64,000 bases of DNA, taken from the NCBI RefSeq assembly GCF_038096175.1, contig NZ_CP151099.1, forward strand, positions 3,686,001 through 3,750,000, written 5' to 3'. Shown piece by piece: positions 9,489 to 17,750 of this stretch. How positions within the stretch are numbered: the first letter of the stretch is position 1; the number at the start of each line of letters is the position of its first letter. Source of the stretch: Nostoc sp. UHCC 0302 (GTDB lineage: Bacteria; Cyanobacteriota; Cyanobacteriia; Cyanobacteriales; Nostocaceae). Under the pieces are notes generated by a model. The model had not been told where the DNA came from. It made no database searches and saw nothing but the letters and a program-made list of their open reading frames with translations. Both the position numbers and the translations under genes were made by a program.

Positions 9489-10685
9489 TTACGAATTATG
9501 AAACAGCCCCATCTCCTGCAACCCTTGGCGTAATCTCTTCGCCTCTTGTGGATTATGCTTTTCATGGAGGGCGATCGCTTTTTTAAAGGCTTTTAAGCTA
9601 TCTTGGTGATTACCAACTTTTAACAACACCACGCCTAAATTTTGATACGCTTCAGCATAGTTAGGATTTAACTGGATAGCCTGTTGGTAAAAGGTGATCG
9701 CATCTGTAAATAAACCAAAAGCTTTGAAAATCATCGCCAGATTGTAATATCCAACAACAAAATTCGGATCAATCTTCAAAGTTGTGGCGTAAGCATTCTT
9801 CGCACCCTCGAAATCTCCTGCGGCTTTGAGTAAGTTACCCAGATTGTTATATGCTCCTAATTTCAGCATCGGATAAATCGGTAACTTAATCGCAGTTTGA
9901 TAGTGAGAAATAGCCTGTTGGGTATTTTGCAACCGACTGTAGGCAATGCCTAAGTGGTAGTGGAGTTCATACAAAATATCGTAGTTTTCATCACTAGATG
10001 CGATTCCGCGTTTCAGCAACTCCATTCCTTGAGGAATTTTACCAATCTCCACATACAATGCCCCTAATTTACTGCAAACATAGGGATCATCGGGATGAGT
10101 AGCGAGAAAACCTTCCATCGCTGCTGCGGCTTTAGCGTATTTATTGTTTTGGGCGATCGCAGTTTTTTGATATCCTGAGTGGAGAATCGCCACCCCTGGT
10201 AAATAACCTACTTGCCAATCAGGTTCTCGATCTAAAATTGCCGTAACGCTGTCATCTACCAGAGCGTGATAAGGACGTTCAAAGCGAATATCTGGATGAT
10301 TGCGGAATAATCTAGAAACTAAAGAATAAGGTGATTGTTCTGCACCGACTTCTTGGCGGACGAGGTTGATTAGTAGGTATTCGTCCCTGGCGATCGCATC
10401 TCGCAACAGCGGTACAATTTCTCGTGTTAAAGTCTCATCAGCATCTAATACCAAAATCCAGTCACCAGTGACATATTTTAGAGCAGCATTACGAGCAGCA
10501 CTGAAGTCATTACACCATTGAAAATGATGGACTTTTGCACCAAATTGTGCAGCAATATTGGGAGTGCGATCGATTGAGCCTGTATCTACCACTACCATCT
10601 CATCTACAACATTTTTCACACTGTTTAGGCAGTTAGACAGTGTTGTTGCTTCGTTTTTCACAATCATGCACAGACTCAGACTCAT
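9489..10685 (-). CDS. Family 2 glycosyltransferase with TPR repeats
   Basis: The N-terminal ~220 residues of this 398-residue protein form a GT-A glycosyltransferase domain. It opens with SLCMIVKNEATTL, has the nucleotide-binding VVVDTGSIDRT, and carries a DADE metal motif near residue 81. The C-terminal half contains about five tetratricopeptide repeats, clearest in the last 130 residues (GAYNNLGNLLKAAGDFEGA, YYNLAMIFKAFGLFTDAI, AYQNLGVVLLKVGNHQDSL). This architecture is common in cyanobacteria and is thought to modify proteins or peptides docked by the TPR scaffold, but the acceptor is unknown. No signal peptide or membrane segment is seen, so it is likely cytoplasmic. No obvious operon partner is present. 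Confidence 0.88.
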   Translation of the reverse strand: MSLSLCMIVKNEATTLSNCLNSVKNVVDEMVVVDTGSIDRTPNIAAQFGAKVHHFQWCNDFSAARNAALKYVTGDWILVLDADETLTREIVPLLRDAIARDEYLLINLVRQEVGAEQSPYSLVSRLFRNHPDIRFERPYHALVDDSVTAILDREPDWQVGYLPGVAILHSGYQKTAIAQNNKYAKAAAAMEGFLATHPDDPYVCSKLGALYVEIGKIPQGMELLKRGIASSDENYDILYELHYHLGIAYSRLQNTQQAISHYQTAIKLPIYPMLKLGAYNNLGNLLKAAGDFEGAKNAYATTLKIDPNFVVGYYNLAMIFKAFGLFTDAITFYQQAIQLNPNYAEAYQNLGVVLLKVGNHQDSLKAFKKAIALHEKHNPQEAKRLRQGLQEMGLFHNS

Positions 10686-11376
10686 AAGCTAATCGTTATT
10701 TTATTTACTCTTATAGGGTCAATAAAGATGCTATGGCGTTTCCAACTTCAGTGACATACAAAATAACCCCTCCCCAACCCTCCCCAAAGCATTGGCTACG
10801 GTGTACACACAAGTCTGAAACAGGCTACTCATCTGGGTTTAAGTGTCGGTTTTACCCCACCCTAACCCTCCCCTTGGAAAGGGGAGGGAACTAGATTTCT
10901 TTTTCCCCCTTTATAAGGGGAGCCACTGCGTTGCGGAGGTTCCCTCCGTTGTAGCAAGTGGCGTGGGATTAAGGGGGGTAATTCGACTTGTGTGTATACC
11001 GTAGCTTACCAAGAGGAGGGTGCGCGACAGCGCGGGTGGGGTGATTTCATGTGCCTGGTAATTGCTGTAAACACTGATAATACAAACTATGTAATGTGTT
11101 TTCAGGTTTGGTCAAAACTGCCAAATTAAATTATGTGCAAAAATCAAGATTAACGAATCAGTAAGTTAGAAGTGCTGAGTAGTGAAACTAACCCTGTCAG
11201 ATGGAACCGCAACATTGAGTTTTCTTTGTGTCTTAGTGGTTAATCAAAATTTATGTTTGAACGACAAAGACACCTAGACGCGATAGCGGCTTCCCGCAGG
11301 GTAGACACTAAGTATAAGCATCAAAGTTAGGTGACTCAAGACTTTTTGGGTAATTCTAGGAGGAAGGGTAAATTTA
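10686..11376. other. Long repeat-filled intergenic region
   Basis: No gene is seen. Positions 10731-11070 are a composite of interspersed repeats: an outer element (CGTTTCCAACTTCAGTGA ... TTTCATGTGCCTGGTAATTG) related to 44157-44249, interrupted by the 209-bp inverted-repeat element at 10796-11004. The last 300 bp hold the kinase promoter region and an AGGAGGA ribosome-binding site just before 11377. Confidence 0.65.
10796..11004. mobile_element. MITE-like element with 20-bp terminal inverted repeats
   Basis: The left end CTACGGTGTACACACAAGTC (10796-10815) matches the reverse complement of the right end (10985-11004) at 19 of 20 positions. The interior is non-coding and itself carries nested GC-rich repeat (AGCCACTGCGTTGCGGAGG) and pyrimidine-rich stretches. 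There is no transposase, so it would have to be mobilised in trans. Confidence 0.7.
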
Positions 11377-12804
11377 ATGCTGGGTCAAATCGTGGGTGGA
11401 CGCTACCAAATTCTCACTCAACTAGGACGAGGAGGGTTTGGCGCGACTTTCTTAGCTCAAGATATACAAAGACCAGGGAATCCCCATTGTGTTGTTAAGC
11501 TATTTCAACCAATCTCTAACGATGCATACACTTTACAGCAAGCAAAACGTTTTTTTGACTTAGAAGCAGCTACCCTGGAAGTCTTAGGAAAGCATGACAA
11601 CATTCCCCAATTATTAGCTCACTTTGAAGAAAACCGAGAATTTTTTTTAGTTCAGGAATTTATTCCCGGTCATGACATTAGTGAAGAAATACCTCCCATA
11701 GGTAACCTATTAAGTGAAGCTGAAGTCATTCAACTTTTAAAAGACATTTTGGAAGTTTTAGTATTTGTTCATCAAAATAATGTTATTCACCGGGATCTTA
11801 AACCGGCCAATATTCGCCGGAGAAATTTAGATAACAAGATAGTACTAATTGATTTTGGCGCAGTCAAACAAATCAGTACTCAAATGGCTAATTCTCAAGG
11901 GCAAACAACTTATACCGTTGCTATTGGTACTCATGGTTATATGCCAAGCGAACAAGCCAGTCAAACCCCACAGTTAAGCAGCGATATCTATGCAGTAGGA
12001 GTTATTGCCATCCAAGCTTTAACAGGGATAAATCCTGTTGCTTTTGGTGGTCAGGGATTACCAAGAAACCATGATACAGGAGAAATTGATTGGCATGAGC
12101 AAGCACAAATAAGTCCGCAGTTACGAGAGATTATAGACAACATGGTGCGCTATGACTTCCGTCAACGTTATCCTACAGCAGAGGCGGCATTGCAAGCTTT
12201 AACAACCCTCGGTCATGTACCAGTAACTACAATTACACAGAAATCTCTATCATCTTTACCAACCAAGAAATTGCTCATTGGTGGAGGAATCCTAGCCGCA
12301 GTTGCTACAGCTATTGTCTTGTTATCTCAATTTACAACACCAACACAAAAATTTCTTACATATCAAGATTCTAATAATGGGATAAAGATAAAATATCCGG
12401 AAGGCTGGGAAAGACAAGATATACCAAACCCTGTAACTCAAGAATTAGTGACATTCTTGTCACCTAAACAAAGTGATGCTGATAAGTTTAGAGATAAGCT
12501 GACTATTAGTACAGAAACTTTGTCTAGCACTTTAGATGAATCTAGAGATTTATTTATTCAAGAAATCAAGAATAGTCTACCTGAAGCTAAAATCGTGAAT
12601 ACCAGTGAAACAACTATGGCAAACAAAAGAGCAAATAAATTAGTTTTTACTGGCAAAGATGGAGAAAATAATTTAAAAACTCTGCAAGTTTGGACTTTAA
12701 AAAATGATAAGGCTTATGTCATAACATATACAGCAGCCATAGATGATTATGATAAGTTTGTGCAAACAGCAGAGAAAATGATTCAATCATTTGAATTTGA
12801 ATAA
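11377..12804 (+). CDS. Serine/threonine protein kinase with PsbP-like C-terminal domain
   Basis: This 475-residue Hanks-type kinase has GRGGFGATF at 19-27 as the Gly-rich loop, VVKLF with the ATP-binding Lys near residue 48, the catalytic HRDLKPAN with His138 and Asp140, and DFGAVKQ as the metal-binding DFG. A single membrane segment lies at about 294-318 (LIGGGILAAVATAIVLLS). The remaining ~150 residues, presumably extracytoplasmic, contain GIKIKYPEGWE and end in an F-x-x-x-MIQSFEF helix, which resembles PsbP-like or DUF1795-like domains. It is therefore plausibly a membrane receptor kinase with an outside sensor, but its ligand is unknown. A strong AGGAGGA ribosome-binding site supports the start. 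The gene appears monocistronic. Confidence 0.9.
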   Translation: MLGQIVGGRYQILTQLGRGGFGATFLAQDIQRPGNPHCVVKLFQPISNDAYTLQQAKRFFDLEAATLEVLGKHDNIPQLLAHFEENREFFLVQEFIPGHDISEEIPPIGNLLSEAEVIQLLKDILEVLVFVHQNNVIHRDLKPANIRRRNLDNKIVLIDFGAVKQISTQMANSQGQTTYTVAIGTHGYMPSEQASQTPQLSSDIYAVGVIAIQALTGINPVAFGGQGLPRNHDTGEIDWHEQAQISPQLREIIDNMVRYDFRQRYPTAEAALQALTTLGHVPVTTITQKSLSSLPTKKLLIGGGILAAVATAIVLLSQFTTPTQKFLTYQDSNNGIKIKYPEGWERQDIPNPVTQELVTFLSPKQSDADKFRDKLTISTETLSSTLDESRDLFIQEIKNSLPEAKIVNTSETTMANKRANKLVFTGKDGENNLKTLQVWTLKNDKAYVITYTAAIDDYDKFVQTAEKMIQSFEFE

Positions 12805-12891
12805 TTCTGTTAAAACGAGAGTGCTACTTGATAGGGTTAAATATTTTTGGATTTGGAAGCCCCTAAACACTCATCCAGCAAGCTCAAAGGT

Positions 12892-13077
12892 TCATTCACA
12901 AAGCTCAACCAATAAACCTTTGGCAAAAATACTCAAGCCTTTTTTCTGAGATCCCGTGTCTGTGTTTCCTTGTTCTAGAAAAAGGTTAAGAGCTTTCTGG
13001 AAATCAGCGATCGCTCCTTGCTTATCTAGGACTAAAATTAAAGATGCTCGCCGCAGATATTGATGCAGCGATCGCAT
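12892..13077 (-). pseudogene. TPR-tail remnant duplicated from the adjacent protease
   Basis: This 61-codon frame contains DKQGAIADFQKALNLFLEQG followed by NTDT. That closely matches the C-terminal end of the neighbouring protease (DKQGAIADLQKAANLFLEQG then NTDK). Similarity breaks off on both sides: the N-terminal 16 residues and the last 24 are unrelated. It is best read as a decayed partial duplication of the last TPR of the gene at 13123, not as a functional gene. Confidence 0.7.
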
Positions 13078-13122
13078 TTATGTAATTATTAGTTCTTGGC
13101 GAAAGAATACTCTGAAAACTGA

Positions 13123-14649
13123 CTACTCTTGAAGCTGTTTAATTAACTCCAGTGTTTCTTGATATTTATCTGTGTTTCCTTGTTCTAGAAAGAGATTAGC
13201 GGCTTTTTGTAAATCAGCGATCGCTCCTTGCTTGTCTCCCAACTTAGAGCGGGCTATCGCTCGATAAATGTAGGCTTCTGTATCGTTAGGCTTAATTCGC
13301 AGGAATTGATTGAAATCAGCGATCGCCTTTTGGTGGTCTCCTATTCTAGAGTAGGTATCACCACGGTGGTAGTAGGCATCAGCAAGGTTAGGATCAATCT
13401 GCAAAGCTTTGGTGTAATCATCAATTGCCCCTTGCTTGTCTCCCGATTCAGAGCGGGCTAACCCCCGAACAACGTAGGTATAGGTATAGTTGGGTATAAT
13501 TCGTAAAACTTCGCTGAAATCTGCAATTGCTCCTTGAAAGTCTCCCAAGTAATACCGGGCAGCCGCCCGACCACCGTAGGCTGGGTCTAAGTTGGGATTA
13601 ATTTGCAAAGCTTTGGTGTAATCAGCAATTGCGCCCTGCTGATCTCCAGCCTTGTAGCGGATAAAGCCTCGACTTGTGTAGGCTAAGTCATCTTTGGGAT
13701 TAATTTGCAAAGCTTTGGTGTAATCGGCGCTCGCTCCCTGATTGTCTCCCAACTCCTGGCGAGCAACTCCACGCTTGTAGTAGGCATTGGCATAGTTGGG
13801 ATTAATCTTGATAGCTTGGTTAAGATCAGCGATCGCTCCTCTAAAATCTCTCTTTTTATACTTATCTCCAGCCTGAATGTAGAAGTCATCAGCTTTCGGT
13901 GCTGTCGCTATTTTCGTAATGGGAGGACTAACGCCTGTATCCACTCCAGCTTTAGCCGACAGTCTCAAAAAGGTATTGATGGGAATCCCTAAATTAAAAC
14001 CTGATTTGACATAGGCAACTGTGGAATTGATTTTCGAGGTTTCAATGTCTGCTTCATCTGCTCTACCATGAACTCCAATCAATTCACCTTTTTCATTCAA
14101 CACCGGGCCGCCGCTCATCCCCGGTAACGTCACATTGCTATATACCAAGGCATAGCCGTCACGCAAAGGTTTAGAAGCATTAGCAGTAATCCGCCCATCG
14201 GTGAAATTGTAAATTGTGTTGGAAATTGCTGCTGTTGTTTGTGGAAAACCAGCTACATAAGCGGTTGTCCCTTCTGCGGATTCATCCGAGTTACCGATTT
14301 TAGCAACAGCGTAACTTTGGTTGCTGGTAAACTGCACAATGGCTAAGTCTACATCTGGCAACTTTTTCACCGTGCTGTAATTAAGTAGATAACGCTGACC
14401 ATCTGGGGTAACAATTTCATATTTAGCTTGAGCTTCTACCACGTGCTTAGCAGTCAAGACGGTGTAAGTATTACCGTCTTTTTTCAGAATTACCCCAGTA
14501 CCAGAGCCATTTTTATTGTCAATCTGCACAGTAATTGCTTTGGCAAGTTTCGCTACCTCAGTTGAGGATAGTGCCACAGCAATTTGTGGTTGCACAAGCG
14601 CGATTGTTACTCCAATGATTGCTGGTGCAAGTGCATAATTAAATTTCAT
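13123..14649 (-). CDS. Trypsin-like serine protease with C-terminal TPR array
   Basis: This 508-residue protein starts with a signal peptide (residues 1-26, ending in QIAVA). A trypsin-like/HtrA-type protease domain of about 200 residues follows. The catalytic triad is visible as His in LTAKHVVEAQ, Asp in DVDLAIVQF and Ser in LPGMSGGPVL. There is no PDZ domain. From about residue 255 to the end there are seven consecutive tetratricopeptide repeats of the A-x-Y-x-R-G-x-A-x-x-x-x-G-D-x-x-G-A-I-x-D-Y type. The protein probably acts in the periplasm with the TPRs as a docking surface; the substrate is unknown. A relic of its last repeat lies just downstream. Confidence 0.9.
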   Translation of the reverse strand: MKFNYALAPAIIGVTIALVQPQIAVALSSTEVAKLAKAITVQIDNKNGSGTGVILKKDGNTYTVLTAKHVVEAQAKYEIVTPDGQRYLLNYSTVKKLPDVDLAIVQFTSNQSYAVAKIGNSDESAEGTTAYVAGFPQTTAAISNTIYNFTDGRITANASKPLRDGYALVYSNVTLPGMSGGPVLNEKGELIGVHGRADEADIETSKINSTVAYVKSGFNLGIPINTFLRLSAKAGVDTGVSPPITKIATAPKADDFYIQAGDKYKKRDFRGAIADLNQAIKINPNYANAYYKRGVARQELGDNQGASADYTKALQINPKDDLAYTSRGFIRYKAGDQQGAIADYTKALQINPNLDPAYGGRAAARYYLGDFQGAIADFSEVLRIIPNYTYTYVVRGLARSESGDKQGAIDDYTKALQIDPNLADAYYHRGDTYSRIGDHQKAIADFNQFLRIKPNDTEAYIYRAIARSKLGDKQGAIADLQKAANLFLEQGNTDKYQETLELIKQLQE

Positions 14650-14802
14650 TATTTAATTGCCAATAGGTGTTGTAATAATTCGTAATTCGTAATTAAGACA
14701 CATTAAAAAAGGTTTGAGATAAGCCTATTCGATAACTTTATCTTATTCCAAAAATAATACTTATACCAATTCAATTAATGATTGCAACACATCCTTGGGT
14801 GA

Positions 14803-14822
14803 AGACGCGATAAATCGCGTCT
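14803..14822. repeat. Perfect palindrome AGACGCGAT-AA-ATCGCGTCT
   Basis: This is a 9-bp stem with a 2-nt loop in the 236-bp gap between the protease and ketopantoate reductase genes. The ends match those of the 51-bp elements at 27231, 37813 and 48061, so it looks like the uninterrupted core of that family. Confidence 0.75.
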
Positions 14823-14885
14823 CTACAAGCATGAAATTTGTACGAACAATATTTAAATGTATTAGATTAAATATCACTTTCTGAA

Positions 14886-15872
14886 TTACGAATTACGAAT
14901 TATTCTCGTAGTTTCTAACAACTTAACGCTGGCATAAATAGCATCAATATGCGGTGTAGGAATCTGAGTCAGTTTTCCCAATTCTGCCACCGCCCCGACA
15001 ATGGCGTCTATCTCTGTAGAGCGTCCGGCTTCAATATCTTGTAGCATTGAGGTTTTGTGAGCGCCGACATTTTCCGCACCATTAATTCGCTGTTCCAAGC
15101 TAATACCAAATTTAATACCTAACTTCTCGGCGATCGCTTGGGCTTCCAGCATCATTTGCCGTGCCAATTCACGGGTGAGCGGATATTGACAAATGCGCTC
15201 CAAGGTAGCACCAGTGAGGGCGCTAATCGGATTAAACGCCACATTTCCCCATAATTTAATCCAGATTTCTGTGCGAATTTGATTACGGATTGGAGCTTTG
15301 AATCCTGCTTGCTTTAGAGATTGCGCCAATAACTGAATGCGTTCCGATTTAGAACCGTCGATTTCACCAAGAGTAAAGCGATCGCCTTCAATATGTTTGA
15401 TTACACCTGGTTCAACTATCTCAGTTGCTGGGTAAACAACACAACCAATCGCCCGTTCAGCACCGATATGAGCTTCAATGATTCCATCTGGATCAACAGA
15501 CTGAATGCGCGTACCTTCATACTCACCGCCATGCTGCCGGAAGTACCACCAAGGAACACCATTTTGGGCAGTCACCACCATTGTGTGAGAATTATAGAGA
15601 GAAGAGAGAGAAGGAGCGAGCGCAGCAACACTGTGAGCCTTCACAGTCAGAATTACCACATCCTGGGGTTCCACCTCCTGAATGTCGCTGGTTGCCAGAG
15701 TGGGAGTAGCTACTTGACTTGAGCCATCTGCCAATATCAGCCTCAGACCATTTTTTTGGATTGCTTGAAGATGAGAACCACGAGCAATCAGCGTCACTGC
15801 TTCACCAGCCAGTGCTAACTTCGCTCCCAAATAACCACCTATTGCACCCGCACCAACAATACAAATTTTCAT
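14886..15872 (-). CDS. panE: 2-dehydropantoate 2-reductase (ketopantoate reductase)
   Basis: The enzyme reduces 2-dehydropantoate to pantoate with NADPH, the second step of pantothenate and coenzyme A synthesis. The Rossmann motif GAGAIGGYLGAKLA directly follows the start MKICIVG. The mid-protein KLWGNVAFNPISALTGATL matches the family's K-x-x-x-N-x-x-x-N-x-x-x-A-L signature, and the C-terminal E-N-x-x-x-x-K-x-S-M-x-x-D region is present (GAHKTSMLQDIEAGRSTEID). At 328 residues the length is typical. The ATG at 15872 is chosen because the in-frame upstream ATG at 15887 lies inside a heptamer repeat and adds only MTNDK. Other members of the family reduce different 2-ketoacids, so the gene symbol is a family-level call. 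Confidence 0.83.
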   Translation of the reverse strand: MKICIVGAGAIGGYLGAKLALAGEAVTLIARGSHLQAIQKNGLRLILADGSSQVATPTLATSDIQEVEPQDVVILTVKAHSVAALAPSLSSLYNSHTMVVTAQNGVPWWYFRQHGGEYEGTRIQSVDPDGIIEAHIGAERAIGCVVYPATEIVEPGVIKHIEGDRFTLGEIDGSKSERIQLLAQSLKQAGFKAPIRNQIRTEIWIKLWGNVAFNPISALTGATLERICQYPLTRELARQMMLEAQAIAEKLGIKFGISLEQRINGAENVGAHKTSMLQDIEAGRSTEIDAIVGAVAELGKLTQIPTPHIDAIYASVKLLETTRIIRNS

Positions 15873-15875
15873 TTT

Positions 15876-15972
15876 GTCATTTGTCATTTGTCATTGGTCA
15901 TTTGTCATTTGTCATTGGTCATTGGTCATTGGTCATTTGTCATTTGTCATTGGTCATTTGTCATTTGTCATT
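15876..15972. repeat. Heptanucleotide STRR, 13-14 units of GTCATTT/GTCATTG
   Basis: Thirteen full units and a partial one are arranged as an uninterrupted heptamer tandem array. The array begins 3 bp upstream of the ketopantoate reductase ATG and replaces any normal ribosome-binding site. The same heptamer occurs before the ATG at 54685. Confidence 0.95.
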
Positions 15973-16049
15973 CGGAGTACTGAGTAGTAAGTTTTAATAG
16001 TTATTATTCTCTCCCTTGTCCCCCTTGTCTCCTCACTCCCCACTCCTCA

Positions 16050-16077
16050 CTCCCTACTCCCTACTCCCTACTCCCTA
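16050..16077. repeat. Heptanucleotide STRR, four CTCCCTA units
   Basis: Four exact units overlap the 3' end of the acyl-CoA synthetase gene and supply its last five codons and stop codon. Imperfect related units extend back to about 16020. Confidence 0.95.
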
Positions 16078-17569
16078 CATTAAGTAACTTCGCCATAGCC
16101 AGCCGTTGCAATTTACCTGTGGCTCCACGAGGTAATTGCTCCAGAATGTGAATTTGCTTTGGAATTTTGAAGTCTGCAAGCATCGTTGAGCAGTGATCTA
16201 AAAGTTCTTTTTCGCCGACTTCTGCTTTGAGGACAACAGCCGCGTGGATATCTTCTCCCAAAGATTTATGGGGTACTGCAAATGCCAGGGCTTCGGCAAC
16301 AGCAGGATGACGCAGTAAGACATCATCTACTTCTAAAGGAGAAATTTTTTCTCCACCGCGGTTAATCAATTCTTTAATGCGCCCTGTGAGGCGGAGATAG
16401 CCATCTTCATCTAATACGCCCTGATCACCTGTACGAAACCAACCATCAACAAAAGCAGTAGCATTCGCTTCTGGATTATTTTCATAGCCATCAATAACAT
16501 TAGGTGCTTTTACCACTACCTCGCCTAAGCTTCTTTGGGGGAGTAGGCTGCCTTCAGTGTCCATAATGCCAACTTCTACACCGAAACCATAGCCGACTGT
16601 ACCCGGTTTACGCATTTTTGGCGGTAAGGGATTGGTCGTCATCAAGTGAGATGCTTCGGTCATGCTGTAAGATTCCAGCACGGGAGCATTAAGGGTTTCT
16701 TCTAGTTGCTCAATGATAATCGGGGGTAAAGGAGCGCTACTAGAACGAATGAAGCGAAAGGGGTTAGCTTTGACAATTTCTGTGTTGCGGCTAGCGCGTG
16801 CCAAGATAGTTTGGTGCATGGTGGGTGCTGCTGAGTACCATGTAGGTTTAAAATTTGCCACCAGTTTCCAGAACTCTAGGGCATTAAAACCATTGGGGCA
16901 AACCAGTGTGCCACCAGATGCCAAAGTTGCCAGCAAACAACCGACCAGTCCGTGAATGTGGAACAGTGGCATCAGACAAAGTGTAGTGTCATCTGCTGAC
17001 AGGGAGTAAGCACCAATAATGTTATTGGCTGAGGCAATTAAGTTACGATGGCGAATCGGGACACGTTTCGGGCGACTAGTAGTGCCGCTGGTGTGCAAAA
17101 TCATCGCTACATCATTAAGGCTAGGAGAGTGGGTATTTAGGGATTCTATTGATTCTGAAGGTGTTTTGACTAATTCAAAGCTTAAGCTGCCATCAGTGTT
17201 AACCCTAGCATTGATTAACTTCATGTTAGGTGTGGCAGCGGCAATGGCTGCTTCTGGCAACTCAGATAACGTAATCAGCGCTTTTGCCTGAGTATCTTCG
17301 TAGTAGAAGGCAAACTCTTCTTGTTTATATTTGGGATTTAGGGGTGCAGCTGTGCCACTCAGGGCAGCAGCTAAAAAACTAATTGCCATTGGCGAACCGT
17401 TAGTCATGGCAATAGCTATGCGTTCTCCCCGTTTTAATCCAAAGCTATTGAGTTGGGATACCAGTTGAATAACATTCTCGCGCAACTGTTTATATGTTAG
17501 TGATGCTCCGTCAGGTGTCACTAGGGCTGGATGATTGTCTTCCCCTGCTAAAAGCTCAAATAGATTCAT
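16061..17569 (-). CDS. AMP-dependent acyl-CoA synthetase (oxalyl-CoA synthetase-like)
   Basis: This 502-residue ANL-superfamily ligase activates a carboxylic acid through an acyl-AMP to the CoA thioester. The P-loop-like motif ILHTSGTTSRPKRVPIRH is near residues 157-174. SYSMTEASH is motif A5, GWFRTGDQGVLDEDGY is the A8-region motif, and LPRGATGKLQR carries the catalytic C-terminal Lys. The overall sequence resembles the plant/yeast AAE3/Pcs60 group, known as oxalyl-CoA synthetases, but medium-chain or other substrates are possible. The last residues, VGSRE, are encoded by an invading heptamer repeat. It is transcribed in the same direction as panE, with STRR in between. Confidence 0.87.
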   Translation of the reverse strand: MNLFELLAGEDNHPALVTPDGASLTYKQLRENVIQLVSQLNSFGLKRGERIAIAMTNGSPMAISFLAAALSGTAAPLNPKYKQEEFAFYYEDTQAKALITLSELPEAAIAAATPNMKLINARVNTDGSLSFELVKTPSESIESLNTHSPSLNDVAMILHTSGTTSRPKRVPIRHRNLIASANNIIGAYSLSADDTTLCLMPLFHIHGLVGCLLATLASGGTLVCPNGFNALEFWKLVANFKPTWYSAAPTMHQTILARASRNTEIVKANPFRFIRSSSAPLPPIIIEQLEETLNAPVLESYSMTEASHLMTTNPLPPKMRKPGTVGYGFGVEVGIMDTEGSLLPQRSLGEVVVKAPNVIDGYENNPEANATAFVDGWFRTGDQGVLDEDGYLRLTGRIKELINRGGEKISPLEVDDVLLRHPAVAEALAFAVPHKSLGEDIHAAVVLKAEVGEKELLDHCSTMLADFKIPKQIHILEQLPRGATGKLQRLAMAKLLNVGSRE

Positions 17570-17750
17570 TGTTCTGCAAACTTGTTAATAGATGATCAAC
17601 TTAGTTCAACGACAAAGAACACACCACGGATAATATCAGAGTAATTCGTAGTTCCTAGTCAGTAACTTGTAATTAATTCAGGTTTTAATCCCTTAAATTA
17701 ATTTATAAAAAGTCAAAAGATGTATTCCGGAAGATTTGGCTTTCGCCTTC

